Assembly: GCA_029244725.1 (NCBI GenBank)
Contig: JAQWQJ010000128.1
Location: forward strand, 1 to 58,074
Reading direction: 5' to 3'
Length of the DNA: 58,074 bases
Source of the DNA: Paracoccaceae bacterium
GTDB lineage: Bacteria > Pseudomonadota > Alphaproteobacteria > Rhodobacterales > Rhodobacteraceae
Shown: piece after piece, positions 44,873 to 53,403 of the stretch
How positions within the stretch are numbered: the first letter of the stretch is position 1
How the letters are laid out: each line of letters opens with the position of its first letter
Made by a program: the position numbers and the translations under genes
The notes under the pieces: generated by a model
Databases searched by the model: none
Seen by the model: the letters and a program-made list of their open reading frames with translations, nothing else
What the model was told of the DNA's origin: nothing

Positions 44873-45673
44873 ATGACGCTGAAAAGTCTTGGGCTGGCTA
44901 CCGATATCATGGTTCTCGGGGATCGAAGCTATCTTGAAGAGCGCGAGGATAGATATGTTCTGCGCACTCCAGAAGAACCGGATTTTTGGTTTGGCAATAT
45001 GATCATCTACCGAGAAGACGTCATTGAGCCTGCCAAACAAATAGAAACTTTTAAGGCCGAGTTTCCTGATGCAAAGCACACGACGATTGGCTGGGATGTC
45101 CCGAACATGGAGGGCGGTGATCGGCTAGCATACTTTAGCAACTTAGGGTTCAAAACCGACCAATGTGATGTGTTGGTCTTAAGCGGGACCTTGGCGCCAG
45201 CTGGGTCAACAAGCAACTTTACGATCCGTCCGCTATCCACTGACGAGGACTGGGAAAAAGCCACCGATCTTCAGGGAATTATTGGGGTCGAGACTGGCAA
45301 CAACGCTGACGGTTATTACGACTACATTAAAACCCGTATGATCGCCTGTCGCAGGTTAACTGAGGAAGGGCGCGGAGTTTGGCTTGGCGCTTTTTCAGGT
45401 GACGAATTGGCAGGAGACCTTGGCATCTACGCAAACAAAGACATTGCCCGCTTCCAAGCGGTCGAGACCCGCCCTTCCTACCGGCGTCAGGGTGTCTGTG
45501 CAGCCCTTGTCACGGCTGGCGTGCAATGGGCGCAATCCCGCTTTCCAAACACAAAAACAGTCATAGTCGCTGACGAAGACAGCGCGGCGGGTCGCATTTA
45601 TCGGCGTTGTGGATTTGAGATGAAAGAGCAACTACTGGCTGTTTATCGCGGACCGGAGAACGCTGAGAGTTAG
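44873..45673 (+). CDS. GNAT family N-acetyltransferase
   Basis: The 266-residue protein has a C-terminal GNAT domain (about 115-260) with VETRPSYRRQGVCAALV (the acetyl-CoA Q/R-x-x-G-x-A motif) and DEDSAAGRIYRRCGF near the end. The N-terminal 110 residues look like a diverged second GNAT half (GWDV...YFSNLGF). AGGG lies ten bases before the ATG. Acceptor substrate is unknown. It runs opposite to its oxygenase neighbour and converges on a HIT gene. Confidence 0.85.
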   Translation: MTLKSLGLATDIMVLGDRSYLEEREDRYVLRTPEEPDFWFGNMIIYREDVIEPAKQIETFKAEFPDAKHTTIGWDVPNMEGGDRLAYFSNLGFKTDQCDVLVLSGTLAPAGSTSNFTIRPLSTDEDWEKATDLQGIIGVETGNNADGYYDYIKTRMIACRRLTEEGRGVWLGAFSGDELAGDLGIYANKDIARFQAVETRPSYRRQGVCAALVTAGVQWAQSRFPNTKTVIVADEDSAAGRIYRRCGFEMKEQLLAVYRGPENAES

Positions 45674-45685
45674 CGAAATCGAGTG

Positions 45686-46123
45686 TCAGCACTTCAAAAC
45701 TTGTTTTAACGCCGTCACCAACTCGCCGTGTACCTTGATGCTAAAGGGTTCAGCCTCAGGCCAGGAATATTTCATTATAGCAGGCAACCCCCGCTTATCA
45801 TCGGGCTCGTCTAAAAATCTTGGAATGATATGGGTGTGCAACGCCGGCTCGGTGTTGCACAAAGTTTCGTAATTGATCCGGTAGAAATTGGTGACCTCTA
45901 GTAACGCGTCGCCAACTCTCAAAACGTCGAGCGAATACTGCACCCGTTCAGCCTCGGACAAATCGGTGATTGACGAGATCACTGGATCAGCGAGGAAAAC
46001 ACAATAGCCCCACACTGGCTGCACATCGCCGATCACCACCCAACCAGAAGACATTTTAGTGATCAGGTAGGGATTTTCACCAACACGCGAGAGTTCGACA
46101 CGTTCGGAAATTAGGTTTGCCAT
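45686..46123 (-). CDS. HIT-like nucleotide hydrolase/transferase family protein
   Basis: The 145-residue protein has the core ALHTHIIPRF (about 94-103). The second and third His of the HxHxH triad are H96 and H98, while the first position is Ala, a variant seen in some HIT-like groups. GYCVFLADPVISS matches the GalT-like half-domain. Such proteins hydrolyse dinucleotides or nucleoside phosphoramidates. Substrate unknown. It ends facing the GNAT gene and starts about 115 bases from the end of rplP. Confidence 0.8.
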   Translation of the reverse strand: MANLISERVELSRVGENPYLITKMSSGWVVIGDVQPVWGYCVFLADPVISSITDLSEAERVQYSLDVLRVGDALLEVTNFYRINYETLCNTEPALHTHIIPRFLDEPDDKRGLPAIMKYSWPEAEPFSIKVHGELVTALKQVLKC

Positions 46124-46170
46124 GTTGGATGCTCCTCTACTGCACCAATTTTAAAACCGCTTCCGACAAA

Positions 46171-46207
46171 ACAAAAACCCCCGCTGGCTTGCACCAACGG
46201 GGGTTTT
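46171..46207 (-). terminator. Rho-independent terminator of the rplB-rplP unit
   Basis: On the minus strand AAAACCCCCG pairs with CGGGGGTTTT, with an inner TGG/CCA, followed by TTTTTG. It lies 34 bases after rplP. Confidence 0.92.
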
Positions 46208-46240
46208 CATTTCTTTGCTCAGGTCAAAGACCCGAGAAAA

Positions 46241-46654
46241 TTACCAATCTTCGCGAACGATGACGCGAGTTTTGACTGGTAGTTTCATAGCAGCAAGACG
46301 CAGTGCCTCGCGTGCAACATCGTCATTGACGCCGTCAATTTCGAACATCACACGACCCGGCTTGACCTTGGCAACCCAACGGTCAATCGAACCTTTACCT
46401 TTACCCATACGAACTTCGATCGGCTTTGCAGTAACCGGTACGTCTGGGAAGATACGGATCCACACACGGCCTTGACGTTTCATGTGACGCGTCATGGCAC
46501 GACGTGCAGCTTCGATCTGGCGGGCAGTCACACGCTCGGGTGTGGTTGCCTTAAGGCCGTAGCTACCGAAGTTGAGATCAGAGCCGCCTTTGGCTTCGCC
46601 CTTGATCCGGCCCTTCATCATCTTGCGGAATTTAGTACGCTTTGGTTGAAGCAT
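46241..46654 (-). CDS. rplP: 50S ribosomal protein L16
   Basis: L16 (137 residues) shapes the peptidyl-transferase and A-site region. [16 protein letters not shown] at the start and [27 protein letters not shown] are diagnostic. It is 13 bases after rpsC. rpmC, its usual partner, is 3.5 kb away. Confidence 0.98.
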   Translation of the reverse strand: MLQPKRTKFRKMMKGRIKGEAKGGSDLNFGSYGLKATTPERVTARQIEAARRAMTRHMKRQGRVWIRIFPDVPVTAKPIEVRMGKGKGSIDRWVAKVKPGRVMFEIDGVNDDVAREALRLAAMKLPVKTRVIVREDW

Positions 46655-46667
46655 TTCTCATTCCTCC

Positions 46668-47375
46668 TTAGCGACGACCGCCAGCACCACGAGGGGCTGG
46701 GCCGTCTTGGACTTCTTGCATACGACGATCGCGTGCCTGAGGGTCGTGCTCCATGATTTCACCTTTGAAGATCCAAACTTTGATCCCGATGATTCCATAA
46801 GCAGTCATAGCCTCAACTTGGCTGTGATCGATATCTGCGCGAAGAGTGTGCAAAGGCACGCGGCCTTCACGGTACCATTCAGTCCGAGCAATCTCAGCAC
46901 CGCCGAGACGGCCAGCAACGTTTACGCGGATGCCTTCGGCGCCCATACGCATAGCGTTCTGAACCGCACGCTTCATAGCGCGACGGAATGAAACACGACG
47001 TTCCAACTGCTGAGCGATCGACTCGCCAACCAACTGAGCGTCAAGCTCTGGCTTGCGAACTTCTACGATGTTCAGGTGCAATTCGCTGTCAGTCATCGAG
47101 GCAAGCTTTTTGCGCAGAGTTTCGATGTCTGCACCTTTCTTACCAATGATAACGCCAGGACGTGCTGTGTGGATAGTTACACGGCACTTCTTGTGAGGGC
47201 GTTCAATAATGATACGCGCAACACCAGCTTGTTTGCATTCTTCCTTGATGAACTCGCGAAGCTTGATGTCTTCAAGAAGAAGATCACCATAGTCTTTGCT
47301 GTCAGCATACCAACGGCTGTCCCATGTGCGGTTGATCTGAACGCGCATACCGATCGGGTTTGTTTTGTTACCCAT
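46668..47375 (-). CDS. rpsC: 30S ribosomal protein S3
   Basis: S3 (235 residues) forms part of the mRNA entry tunnel. [22 protein letters not shown], the KH motif region [18 protein letters not shown] and WIFKGEI are diagnostic. Its ATG shares a base with the rplV stop (TAATG). Confidence 0.98.
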   Translation of the reverse strand: MGNKTNPIGMRVQINRTWDSRWYADSKDYGDLLLEDIKLREFIKEECKQAGVARIIIERPHKKCRVTIHTARPGVIIGKKGADIETLRKKLASMTDSELHLNIVEVRKPELDAQLVGESIAQQLERRVSFRRAMKRAVQNAMRMGAEGIRVNVAGRLGGAEIARTEWYREGRVPLHTLRADIDHSQVEAMTAYGIIGIKVWIFKGEIMEHDPQARDRRMQEVQDGPAPRGAGGRR

Positions 47376-47755
47376 TATGCTTGCTCCTCAACTTGACGGA
47401 CAGTGATTGTGAGTTCCGAAAACGGCTTCATGATCTTGCCAAAACGGCCACGTGCCCGAGGACGACCACGTTTCATAACCATGTTTTTACCAACAAAGGC
47501 TTCTGAAACGATCAGCTCGTCCACATCCAGGTTGTGGTTGTTTTCAGCGTTTGCAATAGCCGACTGAAGGCACTTCTTCACGTCGTCCGCGATCCGCTTT
47601 TTCGAGAAAGTCAGGTCTGTAAGAGCCTTTTCAACTTTCTTGCCACGGATCATTTGCGCAACCAAATTCAGCTTCTGCGGGCTTGTACGAAGCATGCGCA
47701 CTTTGGCCATTGCTTCATTGTCTGCCACGCGGCGGGGATTTTTATCCTTGCTCAT
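47375..47755 (-). CDS. rplV: 50S ribosomal protein L22
   Basis: L22 (126 residues) reaches into the exit tunnel. [22 protein letters not shown] and the loop [22 protein letters not shown] are diagnostic. It starts three bases after rpsS and is coupled to rpsC. Confidence 0.98.
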   Translation of the reverse strand: MSKDKNPRRVADNEAMAKVRMLRTSPQKLNLVAQMIRGKKVEKALTDLTFSKKRIADDVKKCLQSAIANAENNHNLDVDELIVSEAFVGKNMVMKRGRPRARGRFGKIMKPFSELTITVRQVEEQA

Positions 47756-47758
47756 GAC

Positions 47759-48037
47759 TTACTTCCGCTTCGATTTCTTGTCTGCAGCGTGACCGTAATA
47801 GGTACGAGTTGGTGAATACTCACCGAACTTCTGACCGATCATGTCTTCCGAGACGTTGACTGGGATATGTTTCTGACCGTTATAAACGCCAAACGTCAGG
47901 CCTACGAACTGAGGCAAGATAGTTGAGCGACGCGACCAGATTTTGATGACATCATTGCGGCCAGATTCACGAGCAGCTTCGGCTTTCTTAAGCACGTAAG
48001 CGTCGACAAATGGGCCTTTCCAAACAGAGCGTGACAT
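47759..48037 (-). CDS. rpsS: 30S ribosomal protein S19
   Basis: S19 (92 residues) lies on the 30S head. [19 protein letters not shown] and [23 protein letters not shown] are diagnostic. It begins three bases after rplB. Confidence 0.98.
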   Translation of the reverse strand: MSRSVWKGPFVDAYVLKKAEAARESGRNDVIKIWSRRSTILPQFVGLTFGVYNGQKHIPVNVSEDMIGQKFGEYSPTRTYYGHAADKKSKRK

Positions 48038-48040
48038 AGA

Positions 48041-48883
48041 TTACCGCCCTTTCTTCTTAGCGTGACGCGAGCGAATGATAAGCTTTTGCGACGCTTTGTT
48101 TTTGTTGCGTGTACGCGCACCTTTTGTTGGTTTGCCCCAAGGGGTAACCGGGTGACGTCCACCAGAGGTCCGGCCTTCACCACCACCATGTGGGTGATCG
48201 ATCGGGTTCATAACAACACCACGAACACTTGGACGGATGCCTTTATGGCGCATACGACCAGCTTTACCGTAGTTTTGGTTGCTGTTGTCAGGGTTTGACA
48301 CCGCGCCAACTGTTGCCATGCATTCCTGACGGACCAAGCGAAGTTCGCCCGAAGACAGACGGATCTGAGCGTAGCCACCGTCACGACCAACGAACTGGGC
48401 ATATGTACCCGCAGCACGTGCGATTTGACCGCCCTTGCCAGCTTTTAGTTCGATGTTGTGAATGATGGTACCGATCGGCATGCCTGAGAACGGCATAGCG
48501 TTACCTGGCTTAATGTCAGCTTTCGCCGACGCGATGACAGTGTCACCAATAGCCAGACGCTGTGGAGCAAGGATATATGCCTGCTCACCGTCTTCATACT
48601 TGACCAGTGCGATGAATGCAGTCCGGTTCGGGTCGTATTCGATCCGTTCTACGGTTGCTGCAACATCAAATTTGTTACGTTTGAAATCAACAATACGATA
48701 GAGACGCTTTGCGCCTCCGCCACGACGACGCGAGGTGATCCGTCCGGTGTTGTTCCGGCCGCCCGATTTGGTCAAACCCTCAGTGAGAGATTTGACTGGA
48801 CGTCCTTTCCAAAGCTCCGAACGGTCGATCAGTACCAGCCCGCGCTGGCCCGGCGTCGTAGGTTTGTACGACTTGAGTGCCAT
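48041..48883 (-). CDS. rplB: 50S ribosomal protein L2
   Basis: L2 (280 residues) supports peptidyl transfer and subunit joining. [22 protein letters not shown] and the C-terminal [24 protein letters not shown], with the functionally key His, are intact. It is the first gene of its unit, 5.7 kb from rplW, with a predicted promoter at 49007-49035. Confidence 0.98.
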   Translation of the reverse strand: MALKSYKPTTPGQRGLVLIDRSELWKGRPVKSLTEGLTKSGGRNNTGRITSRRRGGGAKRLYRIVDFKRNKFDVAATVERIEYDPNRTAFIALVKYEDGEQAYILAPQRLAIGDTVIASAKADIKPGNAMPFSGMPIGTIIHNIELKAGKGGQIARAAGTYAQFVGRDGGYAQIRLSSGELRLVRQECMATVGAVSNPDNSNQNYGKAGRMRHKGIRPSVRGVVMNPIDHPHGGGEGRTSGGRHPVTPWGKPTKGARTRNKNKASQKLIIRSRHAKKKGR

Positions 48884-49006
48884 GCTTTCTGTCTTCCGTT
48901 TGCTTGGCGGACCGCAAATGCGGCCCTATGTGAAGGGCCCTGATTGAACAGGTCCCCGAATAAAATCACAGGCCCCCGGACGAATCCGAGGCCATGCGAT
49001 CCGCGC

Positions 49007-49035
49007 GATATAGCTGGAGTCGCTGGTGGGAGCAA
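49007..49035 (-). promoter_or_regulatory. Predicted promoter of the rplB-rplP unit
   Basis: On the minus strand TTGCTC (49030-49035) and TATATC (49007-49012) are 17 bp apart. The wider context, CCCCCTTGC ... CTATATCGC, is nearly the same as before rpsJ. The leader would be about 115 bases and holds several GC-rich inverted repeats. Confidence 0.7.
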
Positions 49036-49157
49036 GGGGGATGTTCGCAAGTTTGCTGTAGATCGGCAGGTGTATCCAGCGCCCTATCACTTATCACTTC
49101 CTCACGGCGTTTCAAACGGGCATGCTAAGCGTCCAATAGGGAATAAAGGCAATGCCC

Positions 49158-49616
49158 ATGCTTTGCATCGACGAAATAATGGCGCTCGATTTGTTGACCT
49201 TGAACGACCACACCTCAGGTCACCCTCGCCCGCTTGATCCGATCAATCATTTCACGGCATTGGACGAGGTTTTCAATATCTCCAGCCACGCCGAAGTCAG
49301 GCGCAATGGATTGTTAGTGGCTTATGTTCAGCTACGTCCGCAAAGCCCTTTGGTTTGGTTCGTTGGCGGTGCAGGTGTTCATCCGGACTACAGAAACCCC
49401 TCAGTATTCCGAGAGCTTCTCAAAGCTTTCTCAGAATTGATTACATCCGAAAATATTAGCCACCTGAAAAGCAACGTCTTCAAGGCCAACACTGCTTCAA
49501 TACGACTGCACAAACATTTGGGTTTTCAAATCACGCGCGAAAGCAAAATTGGCTATGAATTCTCTTTGGACGACACCGCTGGATTGAGCCAATTGACGCA
49601 AGTTCATTTCCTATAA
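49158..49616 (+). CDS. Small GNAT-type acetyltransferase
   Basis: The 152-residue protein has a compact GNAT fold: VAYVQLRPQSP, then a core GGAGVHPDYRNPSVFRELL (about 71-89) in place of the classical Q-x-x-G-x-G/A, and a C-terminal KANTASIRLHKHLGF. AAAGG lies eight bases before the ATG at 49158; an ATG two codons upstream has poor spacing. The altered loop may mean weak or changed acetyl-CoA binding. Acceptor unknown. It is transcribed away from the ribosomal genes. Confidence 0.75.
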   Translation: MLCIDEIMALDLLTLNDHTSGHPRPLDPINHFTALDEVFNISSHAEVRRNGLLVAYVQLRPQSPLVWFVGGAGVHPDYRNPSVFRELLKAFSELITSENISHLKSNVFKANTASIRLHKHLGFQITRESKIGYEFSLDDTAGLSQLTQVHFL

Positions 49617-49727
49617 TGCCTTAGGTAAATTTTAGCCGATTCATTTTGAAAAATTGGCGCCAGCACTTTTCTCTATGCTTCCCGCCTGACCTCTGGCAGC
49701 TTTCAATTCGATAGAAAGGGCAGGACC

Positions 49728-50555
49728 ATGGAAATCAAACCACTGACTGGCGGCCTTGGCGCCGAGATTATTGGGGCTGACCTTACGGACGACAGCAGTT
49801 TCGCCGACATCCAGCAAGCTTTTGCGGACCATTCTGTGATTGTAATCCGCAATCAAGAATTCTCACCCGATGAACACTTACAATTCGCGCGGCGCTTTGG
49901 TGAGATTAATGTGAACCGGTTCTTCACTCCGCTACAGTCGCATCCTGAAATTGCCATCGTGTTCAAAGACACCGACCAGAAAGAGGCCGTTGGTGAAGGC
50001 TGGCACACCGATCATTCTTACGACAAAATCCCTGCTATGGGCTCGATCCTCCATGCAATCGAAACACCCAACGTAGGTGGCGACACATTATTCGTTTCAA
50101 TGTCTTTGGCTTTTGACGCTTTGTCACCGACGATGCAAAAATTCCTTAAATCTCTCTCTGCCTGGCACAGCTCACGCCACGTTTTCGGCGCAGAAACCCT
50201 CAGCAGCGAAGCCGCTGAGACCGGCCGTTTGTCCAACCAAGACGCCGCCACGCAAGATGCATGCCATCCACTTGTGATCCGCCATCCGCTATCAGGCAAA
50301 AGTTGTCTTTTTGTGAACCCCGTCTTCACAACTCACGTCGAAGGGCTTTCCTCGACCGAGTCCGATGCCCTATTGCAAATGCTCTACACCCATATCCAAC
50401 AACCCGAATTCCAATGCCGCGTCCGCTGGCAAGCCGGTGACGACACCTGGGACAACCGCGCGACTTGGCACAAGGCGATCAACGACTACCACGGCCATCG
50501 TCGCTTGATGCACCGCGTCACAGTTGAGGGTTGCGCTGTCGACCCAGCCCACTAA
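49728..50555 (+). CDS. TauD/TfdA-family 2-oxoglutarate dioxygenase
   Basis: The 275-residue enzyme has the HxD iron pair in GWHTDHSY (H93, D95), the distal His in DNRATWHKA (about H248) and Arg for 2-oxoglutarate in RRLMHRVT (about 258-263). It should hydroxylate a small organic substrate, releasing CO2 and succinate. Members act on taurine, alkyl sulfates, carnitine-type or herbicide compounds; none is implied by the neighbours. AAGGGCAGG precedes the ATG. Confidence 0.92.
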   Translation: MEIKPLTGGLGAEIIGADLTDDSSFADIQQAFADHSVIVIRNQEFSPDEHLQFARRFGEINVNRFFTPLQSHPEIAIVFKDTDQKEAVGEGWHTDHSYDKIPAMGSILHAIETPNVGGDTLFVSMSLAFDALSPTMQKFLKSLSAWHSSRHVFGAETLSSEAAETGRLSNQDAATQDACHPLVIRHPLSGKSCLFVNPVFTTHVEGLSSTESDALLQMLYTHIQQPEFQCRVRWQAGDDTWDNRATWHKAINDYHGHRRLMHRVTVEGCAVDPAH

Positions 50556-50565
50556 ATGTCAGCGG

Positions 50566-51015
50566 ATGGACATGCTCTCATATACACTTCTGGCGTTCTG
50601 CCTGCTTGAGGGGCTCAACATTCTGATCCTCTATTTCGCACCACAGTCAAACAAAGGAAATGGCATGGGGGCGTTCAATGCATATGAACGGGCCAAGTCG
50701 AATTCCGAAGTCTTTCCGCTTATTACGTATCTCGTAAATTGGGTGGCAGGCACCAAGCTGATTTTCGTTCTATTACTGATAGGCATAGCTTTCACCGGAG
50801 GCACGATAGTCAAGCTGGTCAGCATCGCCGCATTGATTGTGTCAATCTCAACCTTCTACTGGCGGCTCTACCCAGCGATCCGACTGATGGATCAACAAGA
50901 CAGCATCACGCCCAAAGGCTATTCTCGAACGCTTGGGATGATGATCGGCGCTTTTCTTTTGACGTTCACAATCGTGTTTTTGATCGCCGTATTTAACCTA
51001 CCCAAACAGATGTGA
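50566..51015 (+). CDS. Four-helix membrane protein of unknown function
   Basis: The 149-residue protein has four hydrophobic segments: about 5-22, 60-80, 83-103 and 122-143. A polar loop with FNAYERAKSNSEVFPLI sits between the first two. It starts 10 bases after the dioxygenase stop and probably shares its message. A second ATG two codons later is possible. I recognise no family; no catalytic motif is visible. Confidence 0.7.
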   Translation: MDMLSYTLLAFCLLEGLNILILYFAPQSNKGNGMGAFNAYERAKSNSEVFPLITYLVNWVAGTKLIFVLLLIGIAFTGGTIVKLVSIAALIVSISTFYWRLYPAIRLMDQQDSITPKGYSRTLGMMIGAFLLTFTIVFLIAVFNLPKQM

Positions 51016-51077
51016 TCCACTAAAAGTTCACAAACTATCCATTGTTCTGCTAGCCTATCCCCAAACGGGAGGTCGCA

Positions 51078-51671
51078 ATGAAACAGCTTTTTGGAATTTT
51101 AACCGCAATTCTTCTGACGCACACGGTTCACGCGGCCGAGGTCGGCGATAACGGTCTTCACCTGCAACCGTTCTTCGCAGACACCTTTCTTGAGATGGGC
51201 GAAGACCTTGCCGAAGCCGCTGCCGAAGGCAAAGACCTTATGGTTCTGTTTGAACAAAACGGCTGCCCCTATTGTGCTGAGATGCACGCAGTGAACTTTG
51301 AGCGCGAAGAGATCGTCAGCTATCTCGAGGAGAACTTTATGGTCATCCAGATCGACATGTGGGGCTCTCGTGAGGTGACGGATTTCGATGGCGAGGCATT
51401 GGAGGAACGAGCGCTTGCCCGCAAATGGTTCGTGAACTTCACGCCGACCACTCTGTTCTTTGCGCTGGATGACGCGAACACCCCGCCAGAGAGTATGCGG
51501 GACGCCTTAGTCTTCATGCTTCCGGGGTATTTCAAGCCATTCCATCATCTCAGCAGTCTCGAATATGTGGCAACCGATGGTTACATCGAGCAACCGAATT
51601 TCCAGCGCTGGCTGCAGGCCAAAGCGGATCACATGCGCGAAAATGGTGAAGAGGTCGATCTGTGGAACTAG
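51078..51671 (+). CDS. Periplasmic thioredoxin-fold protein, SoxW-like
   Basis: The 197-residue protein has a signal peptide (cut near HAA, about residue 20) and a thioredoxin-like domain with a CPYC redox pair (C63, C66) in FEQNGCPYCAEMH. It then has FTPTTLFF with the cis-Pro and a C-terminal helix. It resembles SoxW and DsbD-fed thioredoxins that reduce periplasmic disulfides; no sox genes are present here. GGGAGG lies before the ATG. It converges with the glycosyltransferase gene, overlapping by four bases. Confidence 0.85.
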   Translation: MKQLFGILTAILLTHTVHAAEVGDNGLHLQPFFADTFLEMGEDLAEAAAEGKDLMVLFEQNGCPYCAEMHAVNFEREEIVSYLEENFMVIQIDMWGSREVTDFDGEALEERALARKWFVNFTPTTLFFALDDANTPPESMRDALVFMLPGYFKPFHHLSSLEYVATDGYIEQPNFQRWLQAKADHMRENGEEVDLWN

Positions 51672-52771
51672 TTGCCAATATTCTCTGACAGCTGCCAAGT
51701 GTCGTTTAAACCCGCCAATAATTCTTGTACTCTTGTTGGCGACAAAGCGACAGTCAAGCTTTCTGGGTCCACGTAAAACGCGTCCAGCGCGTGATTAGTT
51801 GCAAACGTCATATCATTCGAAACGACGCTATAGACGCCCGGAACCATATCCTTGGTTAGCGCACCCCGTACTTCCATATGCCTGCAAGGCAAGCCCTCAC
51901 AGAAATGATTGAAGAACTGCACGACGTGGCCGGGGCTGAAAATCTCGGTTAGATTGAAATTTGGATCACTTGAGGTGCGATACCCTAACGGCCACAATGC
52001 CTCGCCGTGGATTGCCACAATATCCGTCGCGGATGTCACGCACCGCATTTGTTGCTCAAGACTCAGATCCTCAGCGTACAGCGTCTTGTAGCCACAGCTC
52101 TCAAGCAACGAGCGTATTTCGTCACCGTTTTGGATAGTGCGCGAGCTTCTACGGTCCAAAAATATCTTGTCTGCGAGGTGTTCAGAATTGCGCATCACAT
52201 GAGTTTCGATTTGGTGCAAACGGTCATGAAGGAATGACTGGACCAAAACATTGGATAGTACGCTGTCACCAACCTCAAATGTTACTTGCGGCGCGATCAC
52301 AACGCTATTCGTTTCGAGTATTTTCAGTCCCATCGCCTCAAAGAAGCTTTTTAGCTTAGGATTCCAGTTTTCATTCGTAATGAAGATAGGCTCAGGCATA
52401 TCGCGTGCATTCGTTTCCGCCACAACTTGGCACGCAATTGGAAAGCACATGTTCATAGCGCTTGACCAATTGCCGAGATTATACGGCCGGAGGTCAAACG
52501 CGAAAGCATTGTCGGGAGTACGCGTAGCGGACTTTACGATATTCAAAAGCTTTTGCTTTTTCCCTTGGAACGATTGAGTTGCTGTTGGCTGTATTCTTGC
52601 TTTCATTACAGCGGTTGCAGTCTCTCGCTTTCGCGCGGGAATTATGGAGACTTCAAAATCTGGGACGATGCGGTCTGCGATGTAGCTGCGAGGCCCCAAT
52701 ACTACCCGAGGGAGGCCAAGATCACCCGCATGTTCATACTCAACTTCGAAGTCCGCGATTCTATTCTTCAT
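51668..52771 (-). CDS. Glycosyltransferase family 61 (DUF563) protein
   Basis: The 367-residue protein has the family core in its C-terminal half: IFLDRRSSRTIQNGDEIRSLL, an LEQQMRCV segment and AIHGEALWPL, where HGE replaces the more common HGAG. No signal peptide or membrane span is seen. GT61 enzymes transfer xylose, GlcNAc or similar sugars; in bacteria they often work on capsule or secreted polysaccharide. No other glycan genes are nearby, so its target is unknown. Only a weak AGGC precedes the ATG. Confidence 0.82.
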   Translation of the reverse strand: MKNRIADFEVEYEHAGDLGLPRVVLGPRSYIADRIVPDFEVSIIPARKRETATAVMKARIQPTATQSFQGKKQKLLNIVKSATRTPDNAFAFDLRPYNLGNWSSAMNMCFPIACQVVAETNARDMPEPIFITNENWNPKLKSFFEAMGLKILETNSVVIAPQVTFEVGDSVLSNVLVQSFLHDRLHQIETHVMRNSEHLADKIFLDRRSSRTIQNGDEIRSLLESCGYKTLYAEDLSLEQQMRCVTSATDIVAIHGEALWPLGYRTSSDPNFNLTEIFSPGHVVQFFNHFCEGLPCRHMEVRGALTKDMVPGVYSVVSNDMTFATNHALDAFYVDPESLTVALSPTRVQELLAGLNDTWQLSENIGN

Positions 52772-52881
52772 CGAAAATTTGAGCCTATTAGCGGTTTTAT
52801 GTCTATTGCCCAGTGAACAGAAAACCGCGCGGGAATGCGGGCACAGGTATAGATCCTGCTAACCATCAAAAGCTGTAGCGC

Positions 52882-53058
52882 TTACTTCTTATCGCGCGCG
52901 GCCTTCTCTTCTTTGGTCAGCGTTTGGTTCCAAACGTTTTTGCTTAGCCCCAGCTCGGGCCGCGCAGGTTTGGTTTTGCCTTGCTTGACCTTACCGCCTT
53001 TGTTCAGGAACTCCTGAATAAGCGCATCATCGGTGTTTTCTTTTTGAACATGTTTCAT
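52882..53058 (-). CDS. Small basic uncharacterised protein
   Basis: The 58-residue protein is rich in Lys and lacks hydrophobic segments. It has the core IQEFLNKGGKVKQGKTKPA, then PELGLSKNVW and a Lys-rich C-end. I recall this pattern from small conserved alphaproteobacterial proteins of unknown role. The ATG at 53058 is chosen because conservation would begin at MKHVQ; no purine-rich site precedes it, so it may be leaderless. It could bind nucleic acid, which is only a guess from its charge. Confidence 0.7.
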   Translation of the reverse strand: MKHVQKENTDDALIQEFLNKGGKVKQGKTKPARPELGLSKNVWNQTLTKEEKAARDKK

Positions 53059-53110
53059 AGTGGAGAGGCTAACGGGTGTGAGGGGGAATGCCAATGGGTG
53101 GTGGTCTACC

Positions 53111-53174
53111 TAGGGTGGGTTTGCAACCCACCATCCCGAGCGTCGAGCCAATGGTGGGTTACAAACCCACCCTA
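53111..53174. repeat. Long inverted repeat of the GTAGGGTGGG family
   Basis: Two 24-bp arms (53111-53134 and 53151-53174), 23 of 24 bases complementary, flank a 16-bp spacer. Each arm itself is a shorter GGTGGGTT/AACCCACC palindrome. This is a REP-like intergenic repeat; related units occur at 53210, 54538 and 57867-57923. Confidence 0.75.
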
Positions 53175-53209
53175 CAGATTCGAACAATCACACCGTTAGG
53201 GATGTCCCC

Positions 53210-53231
53210 GTAGGGCGGGCTTCAGCCGGCC
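53210..53231. repeat. GTAGGGCGGG-type palindromic unit
   Basis: The unit starts GTAGGGCGGGCTTCAGC and ends in GGCC; its arms are slightly decayed. It belongs with the units at 53111-53174 and 57902-57923. Confidence 0.55.
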
Positions 53232-53403
53232 AAGCGCCAGTGCCGACCCGTGGAGTGGGATCGGAGGGCCGTCGGTCGGGTGGTTTATCTCTCAAAGCCA
53301 ACGCAAGTTGTGTTCAATCTATTACGTTGCAAAAGCGCCGCTCCATGGGGCGGGTCGGCGCTGGCGCGGCGGCCAAAGGCCGCTATTCGCTTTTTCACAA
53401 GTT

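Noticed and set aside
49728-51671. Reading the TauD-type, four-helix and SoxW-like genes as a sulfonate-use operon
   Set aside because: No sulfonate transporter, regulator or sox gene is present, and TauD-family membership alone does not fix the substrate.
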